Positions 7,533 through 16,705 are shown, numbered from the stretch's first letter. The stretch: DNA of 39,211 nucleotides from CAYPIE01 sp964410665 (GCA_964410665.1 CAYPIE010000056.1:1-39211); one strand, 5' to 3'. The notes: a model not told the origin generated them from the letters alone. Numbers and translations are program-made.

Positions 7533-8450
7533 TTAAGTGCTTTCACGATGAATCCCGGAAAGATGTTCGAGGGCCAACATCAACGCCTGAGTCCCTTTGC
7601 GACCGTATCCTTGAGCTCGAACCGCTTCATAGAGTTGTTTGGCAAGACCCAGCCCAGGGAGGCACAAGTTCATCCGTTCGGCTTCGGCCAGAGCGATGCC
7701 CATATCCTTGATAAAATGCTCGACAAAAAACCCCGGCTCAAAGTTGCCTGCAATAATCCGTGGTCCTAGGTTGGAAAGCGACCAGCTACCGGCCGCCCCC
7801 CCGGAGACGGATTGTAACACCGTCTCCAGGTTTAAGCCTGCTTTATACCCATAGAGGAGTGCCTCACACACTCCGATCATATTCGTGGCGATCAGGATCT
7901 GATTGACCATCTTGGTGTGTTGACCTGCGCCTGCAGGTCCTTGATGCACAATCGTCTTGCCCATGAGGTCAAGCAGCGGCCGAACGGCCGCGACGACCTC
8001 CGCTTCGCCCCCGATCATGATCGACAATCGAGCCTCGCGTGCTCCCACATCTCCACCGGAAACCGGGGCATCTAGGGCATGACATCCCTTGGCCTGGGCC
8101 GCCGTCGCAATCTCTTGGGCCAGGGTGGGGTCGCTCGTGGTCATGTCGATCAGTACATTGCCCGCTTTGCTGCCCGCTAGCGCTCCGTCTTCGCCGAGAA
8201 ACACCGCTCGCACATCGTGCGGATAACCGACAATGGCAAAGATGACATCGCTGGCCGCGGCCACGTCCTTGGGGGACTCGGCAAAGGTGGCGCCTGCTTC
8301 AAGCAACGGCTGCGCCTTGTCCCGCGTGCGCGTCGACACCGTCGCCGCATAACCTTGGCGGATGAGATGTTGGCACATCCACCGACCCATGACACCCGTA
8401 CCGATCCAACCGATGCGTGTCTTGCCGGGTTCCACAACCGGGATGGACAT
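7533..8450 (-). CDS. NAD(P)-dependent oxidoreductase, 3-hydroxyisobutyrate dehydrogenase family
   Basis: The 305-residue product is a beta-hydroxyacid dehydrogenase. The N-terminal Rossmann motif is IGWIGTGVMGRWM (GxGxxG, residues about 13-25), the substrate-binding signature is DAPVSGGDVGAREARLSIMIGG at about 125-146, and the catalytic lysine is Lys180 in GQHTKMVNQI. The C-terminal helical domain is complete. The family includes 3-hydroxyisobutyrate, tartronate semialdehyde and glyoxylate/succinic semialdehyde reductases, and the sequence alone does not decide among them. GGAGG lies 7 bases before the ATG. The next gene upstream is divergent, 180 bases away, and the gene has no pathway partner beside it. 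Confidence 0.92.
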   Translation of the reverse strand: MSIPVVEPGKTRIGWIGTGVMGRWMCQHLIRQGYAATVSTRTRDKAQPLLEAGATFAESPKDVAAASDVIFAIVGYPHDVRAVFLGEDGALAGSKAGNVLIDMTTSDPTLAQEIATAAQAKGCHALDAPVSGGDVGAREARLSIMIGGEAEVVAAVRPLLDLMGKTIVHQGPAGAGQHTKMVNQILIATNMIGVCEALLYGYKAGLNLETVLQSVSGGAAGSWSLSNLGPRIIAGNFEPGFFVEHFIKDMGIALAEAERMNLCLPGLGLAKQLYEAVRAQGYGRKGTQALMLALEHLSGIHREST

Positions 8451-8618
8451 CAGAGAACCTCCAATTCGCTGGAATTCGCCGTGTCATCGTACCAAGCAAA
8501 CCGGCTAGCGGCCACGATCGTCCTTGTTACAGAGCCGTTACACCCGACTCGCCGCACCTCAAGTAAAATGCGTACAGAATGCGGTCGACTGGTCCGGTTC
8601 CAGCTCTCCGTTCCCGTT

Positions 8619-8624
8619 AGGAGG
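8619..8624 (+). promoter_or_regulatory. Strong Shine-Dalgarno sequence fixing the vWA1 start
   Basis: A perfect AGGAGG lies 6 bases before the ATG at 8631. The reading frame is open for over 400 bases further upstream, so this site decides the start and, with it, the presence of a signal peptide. Confidence 0.8.
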
Positions 8625-8630
8625 ATAAAC

Positions 8631-9779
8631 ATGTTCATGCGTCAAGCTGCCCGTCTACTCGCGACCGTGGCGATCACGCTCGGCCTGGCTGCCCCAGCAG
8701 CGGCAGCTCCCAACCCGAACAACGACCGGCCGATTGATCTGGTCATCTGCCTGGACGTGTCGGGAAGTATGAGTGGCCTGATCGACTCGGCCAAACGGAA
8801 AATCTGGGACATCGTCAACACCCTGGGCAAGGCCAGGCCAACCCCAGTGCTGCGGGTCGCCCTGCTGACCTACGGCCACAGCAGCTACGACCAAGACGCC
8901 GGCTGGGTCCGCGTCGACCGGAACCTGTCGACCGACCTGGACGGCTTCTACAAGCAGCTATTCGAGCTGGGCACCAAGGGGGGTACCGAGTACGTCGGGC
9001 GGGTCAGTCACGAGGCCTTGAAAACCCTGGCTTGGTCCCCACAGCGCAGTGCGCTAAAGATCATGTTCGTCTGTGGCAACGAGTCGGTGGCTCAGGACCC
9101 GGTGATCGACCTGGGTTTGGTCGCCAAGCTCGCCAAACAACAAGACGTGTTGATTAATACTATCTATTGCGGACCCAAGCTGGATCGCATCGCCCCGGGG
9201 TGGAAGGCGTTTGCCGAGTCCGCCGGCGGTGAGGGGACCTGCATTGATCAGAATGCTGCCGGCCGCGAAGTCGTCATCGCCACCCCTTTTGACAAGGAAC
9301 TCTTGGTGCTCAATGGCAAGCTAAATCGCACCTATCTATGTTATGGACTGGATGGTCTGAAGATGGTCGAGCGTCAGCGTGTTCAGGACACCAACGCGGC
9401 CAACCTGTCTCCGTCGGTGGCTCTGGCCCGGACAGCGAGCAAGGCGACTGCACAATACCGCAACTCGACCTGGGATCTGATTGACCGGATGAAGAACGAT
9501 TCGAAGTTTAAGCTCGAAGATCTGAAGACTGAACAGCTGCCCGAAGAGTTACGTAAGCTCAAGCTCGAAGAACGCACGGCCCTGCTCAAGAAGAAGGCAG
9601 CCGAGCGCGAAGTCGTCCAGAAGAAGATACAGGAGCTGAGCAAAAAACGCGCGCAATACATCCGCGAGCACAAGGCCAAACAGCCCAAGCCCAAGGACAA
9701 GGAACTGGCTTTTGACGAGGCGGTGCAAAACGTTCTGATTCAGCAGTGCCAGCAAAAGGGACTGGAGATCAGGGAGTGA
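8631..9779 (+). CDS. Secreted vWA-domain protein (vWA1)
   Basis: The 382-residue product starts with a signal peptide (about residues 1-26, ending APAAAA). A von Willebrand A domain follows: the MIDAS motif DVSGS at Asp42-Ser46, then a conserved Thr in GGTEYVGR, and a strand at MFVCGNES where canonical MIDAS domains often have Asp. After about residue 230 the protein becomes helical and charged, ending in a likely coiled coil at about 320-365 rich in Lys, Glu and Arg. It is probably periplasmic or surface exposed and binds a divalent metal and a protein partner. It is a paralog of the gene at 13543. Its stop overlaps the GTG start of the response regulator (GTGA), so it is probably the first gene of a three-gene operon with the two-component system. 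Confidence 0.9.
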   Translation: MFMRQAARLLATVAITLGLAAPAAAAPNPNNDRPIDLVICLDVSGSMSGLIDSAKRKIWDIVNTLGKARPTPVLRVALLTYGHSSYDQDAGWVRVDRNLSTDLDGFYKQLFELGTKGGTEYVGRVSHEALKTLAWSPQRSALKIMFVCGNESVAQDPVIDLGLVAKLAKQQDVLINTIYCGPKLDRIAPGWKAFAESAGGEGTCIDQNAAGREVVIATPFDKELLVLNGKLNRTYLCYGLDGLKMVERQRVQDTNAANLSPSVALARTASKATAQYRNSTWDLIDRMKNDSKFKLEDLKTEQLPEELRKLKLEERTALLKKKAAEREVVQKKIQELSKKRAQYIREHKAKQPKPKDKELAFDEAVQNVLIQQCQQKGLEIRE

Positions 9780-10498
9780 GCAAGGGGATCATCGTCGTCA
9801 TCGAGGATGACCCGGCCATCCGGCGTGGAGTGGTCGATGCCCTTCGGCTCACGGGCTACATCGTCTTCGAGGCGGCCGATGGGCGGGCGGGACTGGAGTC
9901 AGCGCTTTCGCCGGGCGTGGACTTGGTCCTGCTTGACCTGTTGCTCCCCGACCAGGACGGGCTGGACCTCTTGGCAGCGATCCGGCGGGATGAGCCCACC
10001 CGTCCCGTCATTATCTTGACCGCCCGGGGCACTGAGGAAGACCGGGTGCGTGGGCTGAATCAGGGGGCCGATGACTATGTGGTCAAACCATTCTCGGCCC
10101 GGGAATTACTCGCCCGCGTCGAAGCGGTGCTGCGGCGTGCTAGCCCTCCTGCCGTACCGCTACAGCAGGTCTGTTTCGGGGCCGCTTGCATTCAGCTGGC
10201 TCGACGCGAAATCGTCTGGCATGGCCGCGAGCGGATCGAACTTTCCGAAACCGAGGCCATCCTGCTGCAATACCTCCTGGAGCAACGTCAGCGCGTCGTG
10301 CCCCGCGAGGAACTCTTAACTCGGCTTTGGGGCATCGCCAGCACGACACTGGAGACGCGAACCATTGACATGCACATTGCCCGGCTGCGGGCCAAGCTCC
10401 GCGACCCGGCAGGCAGGTCCGGCCCCGAAGCCATTCTGACCGTCCGTGGTCGCGGTTATATGGCCGGCCCGGAGTTTTTCATCAACGAGTCCGCATGA
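9776..10498 (+). CDS. OmpR/PhoB-family response regulator
   Basis: The 240-residue cytosolic transcription factor has a receiver domain at about residues 1-120 with the acidic pair EDD near residue 10, the phospho-acceptor Asp54 in LLDLLLPD and the conserved Lys in VVKPFSARELL. A winged-helix DNA-binding domain follows at about 140-238, with the typical RTIDMHIARLRAKL and VRGRGYM ends. The start is the GTG at 9776, overlapping the vWA1 stop by 4 bases; GGGAG lies just in front of it, and no ATG fits the receiver fold as well. The stop overlaps the histidine kinase start (ATGA). The arrangement implies that it is activated by the kinase downstream; the target promoters are not identifiable here. 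Confidence 0.95.
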   Translation: MSKGIIVVIEDDPAIRRGVVDALRLTGYIVFEAADGRAGLESALSPGVDLVLLDLLLPDQDGLDLLAAIRRDEPTRPVIILTARGTEEDRVRGLNQGADDYVVKPFSARELLARVEAVLRRASPPAVPLQQVCFGAACIQLARREIVWHGRERIELSETEAILLQYLLEQRQRVVPREELLTRLWGIASTTLETRTIDMHIARLRAKLRDPAGRSGPEAILTVRGRGYMAGPEFFINESA

Positions 10499-12366
10499 TG
10501 GCTCAGCAGCGGCATCGACGCTTATTCAGCCTTCTCGGCTACCTCGGGGTGTTTGGCCTGGTCTTGGGCGGGTTGACCTGGGTTACCCTGGCAGCCCTCC
10601 AGGTCGAGGCCAACCATCGTCAGGTCGAGCAGCTGGCTCGCCGCGGCGATGAGATCCGGCTGGCTTTGTGGCGGCTAGACGGTCGACTAGCTCCGGCCCT
10701 GGCCCGCGAGGACAGCCGCCCTTCCACCCACTATACCCCGCTGTACCCGGCGGTCACCGCCTTTAACCCCCAAGGAATGACCTGTGCCGTGGGCTCGGTC
10801 TGGCTCCCTTCGCCGCTGCTGTCAGCCCAACTGCCCGACTGGATGCGACTTCACTTCCAAGTCGATCGGGAGAACGGCTGGCAATCCCCGCAAGTACTTG
10901 CCCCAGAGGATGAACAGCAACTTCAACGTGCCCCCCAGGAGCCGTTGAGCAATTCCACCGATGAGCGCACCCGACTGCTGGCCGCATTGCGTCGTGAGCA
11001 TCCGGTCGAGCGTTTCTTCGAGCAGATGCAGGCGCTCGGCTTACATCAAGACCTGCCCGAAGCCGGACTGCCATTGAAGGTCCTCTTGGAGCAGCAGCCT
11101 GACAGCCAGTCGGACGGCCTGCAAGTGACGGTGCCGGAGTTTGCCATTCGCAAACAACTTCAGGAATTTGGCCGCGAGGAGACGAAGCAGGCCTATCAGA
11201 ATTCCATGCTGAATGCACCGTTGCCGACCCAACGGACCGCACGACCGAAGGCGCTTCCTGCGGTCCGCTTTGTCGAGGTGCATTTCGGTTCGATGCAGCC
11301 GGTCTGGTTGGCGAGTGCAAAGGATGCCCCAGCCCGTTTATTGTTCGTCCGCCAGGTCCTAGCGGGGTCGCAAACCCTGATCCAGGGAGTCCTGCTCGAC
11401 TGGGAACAGATCCAGGTCGATCTGCTCGCCAGTATTCGAGATTTGTTCCCCGACGGACGCCTGATCCCGCTCGTGACAGACCAAGCCCAAGTTCCCGAGC
11501 AAACCATGACCGTCCTGCCGGTCATGCTTGATCCGGGTCCGCTGCCAGAACTTCCGCCGTCCGGTTGGACGCCGTTACGCATTGGCCTGGCCACTGCCTG
11601 GGCGGCAGTGTTGGTGGCCCTGGTCGCCGTCGCGATCGGCGGTTGGTCGCTGTTGAGCTTCTCCGAGCGGCGGATGACCTTTGTCTCGGCAGTGACGCAT
11701 GAACTTCGTACCCCGCTCACAACACTACGCCTCTACTTGGACATGTTGACCAGCGGCATGGTCCGCGATGAGGCGAATCGGACCGAGTATCTGCAGACGT
11801 TGCACGCTGAGTCCGATCGCCTGCACCGATTGATCGGCAATGTGCTCGACTTTGCTCGTCTGGAGAAGCAATCCCCCCGCCTCGACCCACAGCCAGTACG
11901 GCTGGTCGACCTCTTGAACCAGATCCGCCAAGATTGGCAGGACCGTTGCGCTGCCTGCGACAAGCAACTGCTGCTGACCCACACGTTACCGACGGACTTC
12001 ATTTGGATCATCGATACCCAGCTGTTGACACAAATCCTGGGCAACCTGATCGATAACGCCTGCAAACATACCCGGGAAGCCAAGGACCCACGGATCCACT
12101 TCCGCGCGAGCGCCCCCGAAGCCCATCGACTGATTCTGGAGATCGCCGACCATGGCCCGGGCATCCCCGCTACGGACCAGCATGGCGTCTTCCGCCCTTT
12201 CCAGCGCGGCCAAAAAACGCACGCTTCGGTTGGCGGCGTTGGTCTGGGGCTGGCCCTAGCCCGCCGCTGGACTCGCCTCCTAGGCGGACGGCTGACCATT
12301 GCCCGGCGAGGAAATGACTCCGGGGCCTGTTTTCGGCTTGAGTTTGTCTGCCGCAACTCAGGCTAA
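10495..12366 (+). CDS. Membrane sensor histidine kinase
   Basis: The 623-residue product has a first membrane helix at about residues 14-37, a long extracytoplasmic region of about 325 residues, a second helix at about 365-388, then a cytoplasmic kinase. The phospho-acceptor is His402 in VTHELRTPLTTL. The ATPase domain shows the N box NLIDNACKHT (Asn517, Asn521), the D box DHGPGI (Asp552) and a glycine-rich VGLGLALARR. No HAMP or PAS domain is evident between the second helix and the H box, so signalling may pass directly. The large sensor region has no family I recognise and no obvious cysteine or metal motif. Because the upstream secreted vWA protein is cotranscribed, it is a reasonable candidate partner for the sensor region; that is inference. 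Confidence 0.94.
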   Translation: MMAQQRHRRLFSLLGYLGVFGLVLGGLTWVTLAALQVEANHRQVEQLARRGDEIRLALWRLDGRLAPALAREDSRPSTHYTPLYPAVTAFNPQGMTCAVGSVWLPSPLLSAQLPDWMRLHFQVDRENGWQSPQVLAPEDEQQLQRAPQEPLSNSTDERTRLLAALRREHPVERFFEQMQALGLHQDLPEAGLPLKVLLEQQPDSQSDGLQVTVPEFAIRKQLQEFGREETKQAYQNSMLNAPLPTQRTARPKALPAVRFVEVHFGSMQPVWLASAKDAPARLLFVRQVLAGSQTLIQGVLLDWEQIQVDLLASIRDLFPDGRLIPLVTDQAQVPEQTMTVLPVMLDPGPLPELPPSGWTPLRIGLATAWAAVLVALVAVAIGGWSLLSFSERRMTFVSAVTHELRTPLTTLRLYLDMLTSGMVRDEANRTEYLQTLHAESDRLHRLIGNVLDFARLEKQSPRLDPQPVRLVDLLNQIRQDWQDRCAACDKQLLLTHTLPTDFIWIIDTQLLTQILGNLIDNACKHTREAKDPRIHFRASAPEAHRLILEIADHGPGIPATDQHGVFRPFQRGQKTHASVGGVGLGLALARRWTRLLGGRLTIARRGNDSGACFRLEFVCRNSG

Positions 12367-12484
12367 TTTCAGAAGCAAACAACCCTTGATGCTCACCAAC
12401 GCACTCGCTACCATCCAGGCGCTGCGGGGCGTGGTGGGATCCATTCGCCTATCCAGTTCCAGTCATGTCGATGGAGCCAATCCC

Positions 12485-13393
12485 ATGCTCAAAACCTCCA
12501 TGGGCAAGACCCTCTGGCTCGTGCAGCAACCGGACCACGCCCGGGTTTCGGGGTATTTGGCTGCCCACTGGGGGGGCGTCAACGGCTTTGTCCGGCCGGG
12601 CTACTTTGCTCCTTCGGCCCAACCCGAGCGGTTACGGCAAGCAGTGATCCAAGCGATTGCCGAACATGACAACGGCTGGTGGGAGTGGGAGGCATCGCCG
12701 CCGCTAGACCCGAATGATCAGTTGCCCCTGGGACTGGGCCAGGTCGTACGCCAGCAGAGCCCGCAGCAAAGTCTGCAACGCTGGCGGCTCGGAGTGCCCC
12801 GATTTGCCGATCAGCATCCATATGTAGCACTCTTGATTAGCTTGCATGGCTCACTATTATATACGTTTCTCTACGACGAACCCCAGGACCGAATCACAGG
12901 ATTGCCCCATCCGCTCTTTGGCAACGCTGCCCCGGAAGCACGTCCTGCAAATGCGGTCGAAGAATATCGTCGCTTTTTGGCCGAGCAACGCGCGATCCAA
13001 GTAAACTTGTGTGCACGGCTGCGTCAGGATCCGGTTTGGGCCCAGGCAGTGGAGCCGGCTCATCGGGAGCCACATACCCGGCTGTTGCAGCTGATGGATG
13101 CCCTGTCGTTGCTGCTGGGTTTCGGCGGTGAGCAGGAGAAAACCCTGGCCGAGATTCCCCGGCGACATTGGGACGATCGTGTCACCCTGACCTGGCGTCC
13201 AGGGCGTGATCGCCGCATCATTTGTGAGCCATATCCATTTGATGCGGATCCGTTGCCAGTGTTCTTGCCAGTGCGGATCTTGCCTGGCGGGGTCGCGGCC
13301 GCTGCCGAGGCACATGCATCGCTACCGCTGACCCGTATCCATGCAGCACCCCTGCAAACCATCCGCTTTGAGTTGGTTTCGCAAGACAGCTAA
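12485..13393 (+). CDS. DUF3891 family protein
   Basis: The 302-residue product matches DUF3891, a family of unknown function. Landmarks are LVQQPDHARVSGYLAAHWG near the start, the charged AIAEHDNGWWEWE segment, YVALLISLHGSLLY and a C-terminal beta-rich part. The many conserved His, Asp and Glu residues (HDNGW, SLHGS) suggest an HD-like helical metal site, but no activity is known. No signal peptide is visible, so it should be cytosolic. An in-frame ATG exists at 12389, but GGAG 8 bases before 12485 and the family N-terminus favour the shorter form. It lies 118 bases after the histidine kinase on the same strand, so it may belong to the same transcript. Confidence 0.82.
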   Translation: MLKTSMGKTLWLVQQPDHARVSGYLAAHWGGVNGFVRPGYFAPSAQPERLRQAVIQAIAEHDNGWWEWEASPPLDPNDQLPLGLGQVVRQQSPQQSLQRWRLGVPRFADQHPYVALLISLHGSLLYTFLYDEPQDRITGLPHPLFGNAAPEARPANAVEEYRRFLAEQRAIQVNLCARLRQDPVWAQAVEPAHREPHTRLLQLMDALSLLLGFGGEQEKTLAEIPRRHWDDRVTLTWRPGRDRRIICEPYPFDADPLPVFLPVRILPGGVAAAAEAHASLPLTRIHAAPLQTIRFELVSQDS

Positions 13394-13542
13394 CCAGCCA
13401 TTGGCACGTTTTTCTGCAAACGCAACCCAGGGGGGATCGTCTCGTCCCAGGGAAATGCTTGTCGCGAGGTCTCCCGTGCCCAACGATGCTTGCACCCGAA
13501 CGTTCTGGTAGATGAACCCATCTTGGTCAAGGAGTTCTGCTC

Positions 13543-14700
13543 ATGTGCAAACACTCATCTGTGATTCTGCTGATGAGTATGCTGCTGGTCACGCCGCTGG
13601 CGGCTGTGGTTCCCAATCCAGACAATGACCAACCGATTGATCTAGTGCTGTGTCTGGATACCTCCAATAGCATGGATGGCTTGATTGAATCAGCGAAGCG
13701 CAAGCTATGGGACATCGTCAACACCTTGGGCGAGGCCAGCCCAACACCCATGCTCCGCGTCGCTCTGCTGAGCTATGGCAACAAGGACTATGACCCTCGC
13801 AACGGCTGGGTCCGTCTCGAGCAGAACCTCACCACCAACTTGGATGATATTTCCACCAAGCTGTTTGCCCTGCGCACTCACGGTGGCACCGAATACGTGG
13901 GCCGCGTGAGTCGTGATGCGCTGGCTCGACTCCACTGGTCGGAGAACCCCCGGGCCCTGAAGCTGATGTTTGTCTGCGGCAACGAATCGGTGGTTCAGGA
14001 TCCAGACGTGAATTTAGAGAAACTGGCAAAACGGGCCAAGAAGGCTCGGGTGGTAATCAACACGATCTACTGTGGCTCGAAGGTAGACAACATCGCCCCG
14101 GGCTGGAACGTGTTCGCTCAGCAAGCGGGTGGTAAAGGACTGTGCATCGATCAGGATGCCGCGGTCCGAGAAAAGGGGATCTTCACACCACAGGATGACA
14201 AGCTATTAGGCCTCAACCGCAAGCTCAACGAAACCTACCTCGACTACGGCGGGATGCGGCCGAGTCGCCTGATTCGCTCGGCTGCCGTGCAGCAACGAGT
14301 GGTCGATGAATACGCCATCAAAGCCAACGTCCAGACGGCCATCGCTCGCATTCGTACTAAGGCTTCGGCCCACTATCGAAACGCCGAGTGGGACCTGGTC
14401 GACCGGATGGCCAAAGACCCCGAGTTCAAGCTCGAACAACTCAAGGGGAACCAGATCCCCAAAGTCCTTCGCGAGCTGCCCAAAGAAAAGTGGGGCGACT
14501 ACGTGCAGAACAAGGCCAAGGAACGCGAAAAGATCAAGAAACAGATCGTCGAGCTGAGTAAAGAACGGGCCGAGTACCTGCGTAAGCAAGGCCGCAAACA
14601 ACCCAATCAGCAAACCGACCCCGAGCAAGCCTTCGACGTAGCCATCCGTGAGGTGCTGATCGAGCAGTGTAAGGCCGGTGGATTCAAGCTGAAGGACTGA
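13543..14700 (+). CDS. Secreted vWA-domain protein (vWA2), paralog of vWA1
   Basis: The 385-residue product has the same plan as the protein at 8631: a signal peptide (about residues 1-21), the vWA MIDAS motif DTSNS at Asp39-Ser43, the GGTEYVGR and MFVCGNES segments, then NTIYCG and a charged helical C-terminus. The two proteins align over nearly their full length, including the mature N-terminus (PNPDNDQPIDLV versus PNPNNDRPIDLV). AAGGAG lies 8 bases before the ATG. Unlike vWA1 it is not joined to a two-component system; the methyltransferase starts 2 bases after its stop. A local duplication followed by divergence is the simplest explanation. It is likely periplasmic or surface exposed and binds a metal and a partner protein. 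Confidence 0.9.
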   Translation: MCKHSSVILLMSMLLVTPLAAVVPNPDNDQPIDLVLCLDTSNSMDGLIESAKRKLWDIVNTLGEASPTPMLRVALLSYGNKDYDPRNGWVRLEQNLTTNLDDISTKLFALRTHGGTEYVGRVSRDALARLHWSENPRALKLMFVCGNESVVQDPDVNLEKLAKRAKKARVVINTIYCGSKVDNIAPGWNVFAQQAGGKGLCIDQDAAVREKGIFTPQDDKLLGLNRKLNETYLDYGGMRPSRLIRSAAVQQRVVDEYAIKANVQTAIARIRTKASAHYRNAEWDLVDRMAKDPEFKLEQLKGNQIPKVLRELPKEKWGDYVQNKAKEREKIKKQIVELSKERAEYLRKQGRKQPNQQTDPEQAFDVAIREVLIEQCKAGGFKLKD

Positions 14701-14702
14701 GC

Positions 14703-15350
14703 ATGGGCGTAAGTGATCCCTCTTCAACTACCCACAATCACCAACGAACACACGCTCGCACGCAAACCCATGCAGTGTATGAGCGACAAGCAACGCGCTG
14801 GGATCAGCATCGTTCCCGCTCCCTGACGGAGCGGTCGTGGCTGGATCGCTTGTTTGCACGGGTTCGGCCGGGGGGTAAGTTGCTGGATCTCGGCTGTGGC
14901 TCTGGGGAACCGATCAGCGCTTATGCGTTATCCTGTGGGTTCCAACTAACGGGCTTGGACTTTTCGGAGGCCATGATCGCCTTAGCCCGTCAGCGTCACC
15001 CTGAGGCTCGCTGGCTTATCCAAGACATGCGGTCGATCCAGCTGGCCGAACGCTTTGACGGCATTTACAGCTGGGACGGGTCGTTTCATCTGACGATGGA
15101 TGAGCAGCGGGACTTGCTCGGGCGGGTTACCGATCTCCTTCATCCCGGCGGCTCCTTCATGTTGACCATCGGGACGGCAGAAGGCGAGGTGCTTGGGACG
15201 GTCGAAGGAGAGCGGGTCTATCATGCGAGCTTAGCGCCTGAGGAATACCGCCAACGGTTGCACGAGCTTGGTTTCGAGAAGATTGAGCTTGTGACAGAGG
15301 ACCCGGACTGTAGCCGGCACTCCGTGTTGCTCGCGACGCGCGTAGTGTGA
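14703..15350 (+). CDS. Class I SAM-dependent methyltransferase
   Basis: The 215-residue product has the standard motifs: LLDLGCGSGEP (SAM-binding motif I, about residues 60-70), LTGLDFSEAMI (acidic residue binding the ribose), WLIQDMRSI and LLHPGGSFMLTIG. It resembles small-molecule methyltransferases of the UbiE/Methyltransf_25 group, but the substrate cannot be inferred. The N-terminal 40 residues contain TYDR-like sequence (AVYERQATRWDQHRSR) common to that group. The ATG lies 2 bases after the vWA2 stop, so the two genes are probably cotranscribed, although no functional link between them is obvious. Confidence 0.88.
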   Translation: MGVSDPSSTTHNHQRTHARTQTHAVYERQATRWDQHRSRSLTERSWLDRLFARVRPGGKLLDLGCGSGEPISAYALSCGFQLTGLDFSEAMIALARQRHPEARWLIQDMRSIQLAERFDGIYSWDGSFHLTMDEQRDLLGRVTDLLHPGGSFMLTIGTAEGEVLGTVEGERVYHASLAPEEYRQRLHELGFEKIELVTEDPDCSRHSVLLATRVV

Positions 15351-15354
15351 GGCC

Positions 15355-15386
15355 AAGGGCACTTGGTGATTGAAGTCAAGTGCCTT
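15355..15386. terminator. Terminator-like hairpin between convergent genes
   Basis: AAGGGCACTTG (15355-15365) pairs with CAAGTGCCTT (15377-15386), giving a 10-base-pair stem with one bulged G and an 11-base loop. It lies between the convergent stops of the methyltransferase and the esterase. There is no T-run, so a bidirectional terminator is likely but not proven. Confidence 0.5.
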
Positions 15387-15419
15387 CAGCAAACTCTTTG
15401 GCAACGCAGGCGCAGCACC

Positions 15420-16628
15420 CTACTGCTTATTGCCATTCAGGTGATGATCGCAGAAATCCATAAACCTCTCCCAGTCATAGGGTTCCACGGAGTGAGCGCC
15501 TTCACGGATGTGATAGCCGACGTCGCTTTGGATGATCGGCTTGCCGGGTGGGGGTAGTTCGCCCGAGGTGAGGCCCTTTTTGCCGAGCAGGCGATAAACC
15601 GCGCTAGCATGGTAGGCCGAAGTGAATTCGCCGCGGGGATCGGCCCAGGTATCCTCGACGCCGCTGGCGACGTAGACCGGTCGCGGGGCAATGAGGGCAA
15701 GCAGCATGTGTTGGTCGACCGGCAGATCGTCCTCCTGGTTGACGAACTTCCAGGCGTTGCGGCACAGCCAGTAGGGGAAGCGAGTGACCATCTTCTGCAG
15801 GGTTTCGCCGTAGCGACGCCGCCACAATGCAGCGCCAGCACAACCCGATTGTGCCGAGATCACCAGAGCAAACCGCTCGTCCTGGGCCGCCGTCCACAGC
15901 GCGGCTTTGCCGTTCTTCGAGTGCCCCATGATCGCCACCCGGCTCGCATCGACATCCTCATCCGTTTGCAGGTAATCCAAGACGCGGCTATGCCCCCAGG
16001 CAATGGCCGCGAGCACCCCCCATTCGCGGGCCTTGGGGAAGCTCTGACCCTTGTTGAAGAAAAGGCGGTGGATAGAGTTCTCGAAGCGGATTTCGTTGTG
16101 AGCAACGAAGTCACCCTGGTCGACGCCGATGGCTGCATATCCGCGTGCGAGCCATTTTTCGATCGAGCCTACCCTGCCGATCTTCATGATGGCCGGGACT
16201 GGCTTTTGGGCATGGTTGGGTGTGATGATGGTCACGGTGATCGAGGCATCGCCGTTCTGGTTGCGGAAGGTGAGCAGGACCTTCTTGGCAGTCGCCTTGC
16301 CATCCATGAACTTGTGATCTACGCTGACGACTTTGTGCTCCGTGGTCACCGGGAACTGGGGCTTGGGCACGCGTCCATAAATGAGATTGCTAAACGAAGC
16401 CATGATCTGCGGCCGGCGGACATTCCGCCACTGTGTGGGCGTAGTGATCTCGACGCCCTCTGCGCTGACCAGCAACGGCGGTAAATCGTAGTGGGGAACC
16501 TTGCTCTCATCGTAGTTGATATCGTTGTCGTATTCCTTGAGCTGCCGATCTGCGCGGACGACCGAGGTGACGCCCAAGGCCAACACCAAACCACCTACCA
16601 TGAGGGGCTTGCTTCCTGCGAGTCGCAT
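15420..16628 (-). CDS. Secreted CE15-like (glucuronoyl esterase-type) alpha/beta hydrolase
   Basis: The 402-residue product starts with a signal peptide (about residues 1-26, ending VVRAD). The hydrolase fold is shown by the nucleophile motif GHSKNGKAALW (Ser237), the following SAQSGCAGAALWRRR segment and the His379 region GYHIREGAHSVEPYDW. These match carbohydrate esterase family 15, whose members cut ester links between lignin and glucuronoxylan; bacterial homologs can be broader. The family usually has Arg after the nucleophile (SRxGK); here it is Lys. An AGGTGA lies 4 bases before the ATG, and the upstream extension is ignored because the signal peptide fits here. The gene is not in a polysaccharide-utilisation cluster. 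Confidence 0.88.
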   Translation of the reverse strand: MRLAGSKPLMVGGLVLALGVTSVVRADRQLKEYDNDINYDESKVPHYDLPPLLVSAEGVEITTPTQWRNVRRPQIMASFSNLIYGRVPKPQFPVTTEHKVVSVDHKFMDGKATAKKVLLTFRNQNGDASITVTIITPNHAQKPVPAIMKIGRVGSIEKWLARGYAAIGVDQGDFVAHNEIRFENSIHRLFFNKGQSFPKAREWGVLAAIAWGHSRVLDYLQTDEDVDASRVAIMGHSKNGKAALWTAAQDERFALVISAQSGCAGAALWRRRYGETLQKMVTRFPYWLCRNAWKFVNQEDDLPVDQHMLLALIAPRPVYVASGVEDTWADPRGEFTSAYHASAVYRLLGKKGLTSGELPPPGKPIIQSDVGYHIREGAHSVEPYDWERFMDFCDHHLNGNKQ

Positions 16629-16705
16629 GCTTTCACCTGTTCTTGCGAGGATTTCGCGGCACCACTGGGGATGCCATGCGGTATGGAATGGTTCGCCGCT
16701 TGTAT

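Noticed and set aside
15609..16484. 291-codon open frame on the + strand
   Set aside because: Antisense to the CE15-like esterase, whose signal peptide and catalytic residues are intact; GC-rich codons leave the opposite strand open by chance.
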